From Streptomyces odonnellii (GTDB taxonomy: Bacteria; Actinomycetota; Actinomycetes; Streptomycetales; Streptomycetaceae): 35,337 nt of DNA. Numbering within the stretch: position 1 is the stretch's first letter; the number at the start of each line of letters is the position of its first letter. Position numbers and translations under genes: made by a program. The stretch is taken from the NCBI RefSeq assembly GCF_000981895.1, contig NZ_LATD01000226.1, positions 1-35,337 of the forward strand. Reading direction: 5' to 3'. A model generated the notes under the pieces. That model searched no databases and had not been told where the DNA came from. It worked only from the letters and a program-made list of their open reading frames with translations. This document shows positions 33,543 through 35,337 of this stretch, one piece after another.

Positions 33543-33793
33543 GTCCCCCTGAAGTCCACGGTTTGCACCGTCACTTCACCTGAACGACACCATAAACGGC
33601 ACCACTGACAAACAAGATGCTTTCGGGTTCACGATGGTCCCCCCGACCCCAGAAGGCGCACCTGCTGCTCTGCGGCCACGGCAGCAGGTCCGCTCGCTCC
33701 AGAGGTGTGCGCTGCCAGTCGGTCCAACAACGCGACGACCGCGCCGGGCCAGGCCCACCGTCGGCCGCCGCACACCAGCACGAAACGAGGGGA

Positions 33794-34516
33794 TCAGCCA
33801 GTTCCCCCCTGCTCCCCATCCTCCCCAGCCGCCTCGTCGGCCAGCCGCTCCTGGACCGCTTCGTCGTGTGTCATAAAGGACGAGGAGTCGGCCTTCCGCT
33901 CCTCGCATACCGCAATCGCGACCGTATCTTCGAGTTCCCTCAGTTCCCGCTCGCTGATCAGCGAGGCGATCGGCCCGGTGACGTCGGTGAAGACGATACG
34001 TGTTCCGAAATCGGAGATCCTCCGGATGAGTTCCCCGAGCGAAGCCGGAAGTCTTGAAACGGGGATGCGGTCCGTGTCGCTCAGTGGCGAATCCAGCCAA
34101 GCGCAGGTGTGGAGCATGAAATTCAGCGCACATCCCTGACGTTCGGCTTCCGTAGAACGATCTCGAGCCAGCGCAGATTTGATCGCCTGGCTCAGGAACT
34201 CCTCCGTGCTCTTTCCTGATTCTTGGGCCCACGCGCGGATTCGTCTCTTCACTCCCGGCGCGAACGGAATGCTCATCTGCAGCATCCCGTCCGGTCCTGG
34301 AAAGAGCGTGCACAGTACGTCAATGGGGAGGGCGTCCTGGAGTCGTCTCCACACCTTCTTGATGGCATGCTCCTCGTCTCGTGCAGATACGAGAACGGCA
34401 ATGCTCTTTCCGTCGTGCGACGATGCCATCGGAATTCCGCTGATCCGGCGCGCGGCCTTCAGTTCGACTCCGCGTACGGTCCGAGTCAGGATGATCTCAA
34501 TCGCGTGCAGAGGCAT
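33794..34516 (-). CDS. Hypothetical protein with ribbon-helix-helix-like segment
   Basis: 240 residues of unknown function. Residues about 84-122 read MLQMSIPFAPGVKRRIRAWA then QESGKSTEEFLSQAIKSALA, a strand-helix-helix pattern like the MetJ/Arc ribbon-helix-helix of antitoxins and small repressors. N-terminal part (MPLHAIEIILTRTVRGVELK) looks like a beta strand pair and the C terminus is acidic (DEAAGEDGEQGGTG). The ATG at 34516 has GGAG 6 bases upstream and lies 12 bases after the stop of the Nudix-like gene, so they form an operon. It may regulate the operon or the KAP gene 251 bases downstream on the same strand (inference). Confidence 0.65.
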   Translation of the reverse strand: MPLHAIEIILTRTVRGVELKAARRISGIPMASSHDGKSIAVLVSARDEEHAIKKVWRRLQDALPIDVLCTLFPGPDGMLQMSIPFAPGVKRRIRAWAQESGKSTEEFLSQAIKSALARDRSTEAERQGCALNFMLHTCAWLDSPLSDTDRIPVSRLPASLGELIRRISDFGTRIVFTDVTGPIASLISERELRELEDTVAIAVCEERKADSSSFMTHDEAVQERLADEAAGEDGEQGGTG

Positions 34517-34528
34517 GGGGACTCCAGG

Positions 34529-34987
34529 TCAGTAGAGCGAGATGGGGCCGTCGGGAAGCCAACCTTGCACGTATCCGGAGACCAGAAGGGTCACGCCTTC
34601 AGGTGAGATATCGCGGTGGCGAGTTCCCAGCTCGCTGATTTTCCACCGGGCGTGCGACGGAGACATATCCTGGAATGATTCCGACTCTTCCGGGCTGATC
34701 CGCACGATGAAAACTCGGGAGACGGTTCGCTGGTCGTGTTCCCAGCAATCGGACTCCCGCGTTTCGTGAACTCCATAGACGGATCCGAAGCGCGGATTCG
34801 AGATATGAAATTTCTCGGCGAGATAGTGGGCGGCCCCGTCCTTGAAATCGGCGTCGGCGGTGAGAAGCGTCTGCGGGACCGTCCAGCCGGCACAGCATCC
34901 ACCGCACAGCATCAGGCGATCCTGGTCGTTCAGGAGGAGCAGGAGAACGCGGCGGTCGGCGACCGGTAGGGCGTGAGAGGTTGCCAT
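34529..34987 (-). CDS. Degenerate Nudix-like protein
   Basis: 152 residues. Overall order of a Nudix fold is readable: DRRVLLLLLNDQDRLMLCGG as the first strands, WTVPQTLL where W-x-x-P-G-G is expected, and ADFKDGAAHYLAEKFHISNP in the position of the Nudix helix (A-x-x-RE-x-x-EE-x-G). The catalytic glutamates of the Nudix box are not present, so hydrolase activity is unlikely and a ligand- or nucleotide-binding role is more likely. Later segment RVFIVRISPEESESFQDMSP fits the second half of the fold. ATG at 34987 has no strong ribosome site. First gene of the operon that continues to the RHH-like protein; a 14-bp palindrome lies 20-33 bases upstream. Confidence 0.6.
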   Translation of the reverse strand: MATSHALPVADRRVLLLLLNDQDRLMLCGGCCAGWTVPQTLLTADADFKDGAAHYLAEKFHISNPRFGSVYGVHETRESDCWEHDQRTVSRVFIVRISPEESESFQDMSPSHARWKISELGTRHRDISPEGVTLLVSGYVQGWLPDGPISLY

Positions 34988-35006
34988 GCAGTCAGGCTGC
35001 CGCCTA

Positions 35007-35020
35007 GCTACTTAAGTAGC
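35007..35020. promoter_or_regulatory. 14-bp perfect palindrome upstream of the Nudix-like operon
   Basis: GCTACTTAAGTAGC is a perfect inverted repeat, AT-rich in a GC-rich setting, located 20-33 bases before the minus-strand start at 34987, where a promoter -10 region and operator should be. A dimeric repressor is expected to bind; the RHH-like protein of the same operon is a candidate (inference). Confidence 0.6.
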
Positions 35021-35337
35021 AATCGGGATGCCGCCCCATGGGTGACAGGTTCACTCGGGCGGTGCCAGATGCGGGCCGTGCGCCGTGGTCCGCCTGCCCC
35101 CGTCGGCGTGCATAGGTTGCACCGAATCCGGGTGTTGCGCTGCATCCTGCACACGCGCCATGACCTGCGAAAACACTGCAAAGGCGTTTGGGACTCGGGG
35201 CTGCCGCGTTTTGGGGCGTCGCAATCCACCAGGTCTGACCTGCGGCGACTGTATTTCCCACACATCCCACGAAGGCGAAGGCTGGGGTGTGACCCGGCAC
35301 CAGGGTAGCCGATCCGGGAGGGGCGGTGGGGTGGGGT
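35021..35337. other. Right-edge stretch without a supported gene
   Basis: About 317 bases upstream of the palindrome. Several short overlapping frames exist on both strands. The minus-strand frame 35263-35051 (70 codons, ending TTAHGPHLAPPE) has the most protein-like residues but only about two-thirds GC at third positions, low for Streptomyces, and no good ribosome site, so I do not call it a gene. No tRNA, integrase site or hairpin terminator was seen. Confidence 0.4.

Noticed and set aside
35004..35300. Short minus-strand frames at the right edge
   Set aside because: Low third-position GC, no ribosome site and mutual overlap; no family pattern recognised.
1..35337. CRISPR arrays, tRNA or rRNA genes, phage attachment sites
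   Set aside because: No regularly spaced repeats, no cloverleaf-like sequence and no integrase-linked direct repeats were seen in reading the window.

Overview
The window is high-GC actinobacterial chromosome, almost certainly Streptomyces: GTG and TTG starts behind purine-rich ribosome binding sites, long antisense open frames typical of extreme GC3, a ClpC of actinobacterial type at the left edge, and cassettes common in that genus (XRE / ImmA-IrrE / 7-TM protein; IS3-type transposase). It is dominated by a terpenoid biosynthetic gene cluster of about 27 kb (roughly 1.1-28.2 kb) lying next to core clpC and followed by an accessory region.

Layout. 1-1080: 5' end of clpC and a small HTH protein with a tandem palindromic operator. 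1.1-3.6 kb (-): P450 and zinc alcohol dehydrogenase. 3.9-8.1 kb (+): class III aminotransferase, second zinc dehydrogenase, SAM methyltransferase of the geranyl-diphosphate C-methyltransferase family, and a trans-prenyl diphosphate synthase, with overlapping or close-packed genes. 8.2-10.0 kb: NTF2-like protein, GNAT acetyltransferase, BASS-type transporter. 10.2-20.0 kb (+): second prenyl synthase, class II diterpene cyclase (DADD), class I terpene synthase (DDTWSD / NDLYSFEEE), P450, 3Fe-4S ferredoxin, DXS, IspG, O-methyltransferase. 20.1-24.6 kb (-): atypical NarL-type response regulator, then an operon of EhpF/LuxE-like adenylating enzyme, PaaK-like adenylating enzyme and AsnO/VioC-like Fe(II)/2-oxoglutarate oxygenase. 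24.9-28.2 kb (+): XRE regulator, ImmA/IrrE peptidase, 7-TM DUF6545-type protein (lower GC) and IspH. 28.3-29.8 kb: a damaged IS3-family element abutting a short-chain dehydrogenase remnant. 29.8-35.0 kb (-): degenerate Nudix-like protein, ribbon-helix-helix-like protein and a 1245-residue KAP P-loop NTPase.

How the genes may work together (inference). DXS, IspG and IspH raise IPP/DMAPP supply; the methyltransferase probably C-methylates IPP or a prenyl diphosphate; the prenyl synthases build a C20 or methylated C20+ chain; the class II and class I cyclases make a polycyclic hydrocarbon or alcohol; two P450s, a ferredoxin and two dehydrogenases oxidise it; the aminotransferase could convert an aldehyde into an amine; the two adenylating enzymes, the amino-acid-type hydroxylase, the GNAT protein and the O-methyltransferase could attach and decorate an acyl or aminoacyl group. 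I do not recognise this combination as any named pathway; the best single lead is a C-methylated, aminated diterpenoid.
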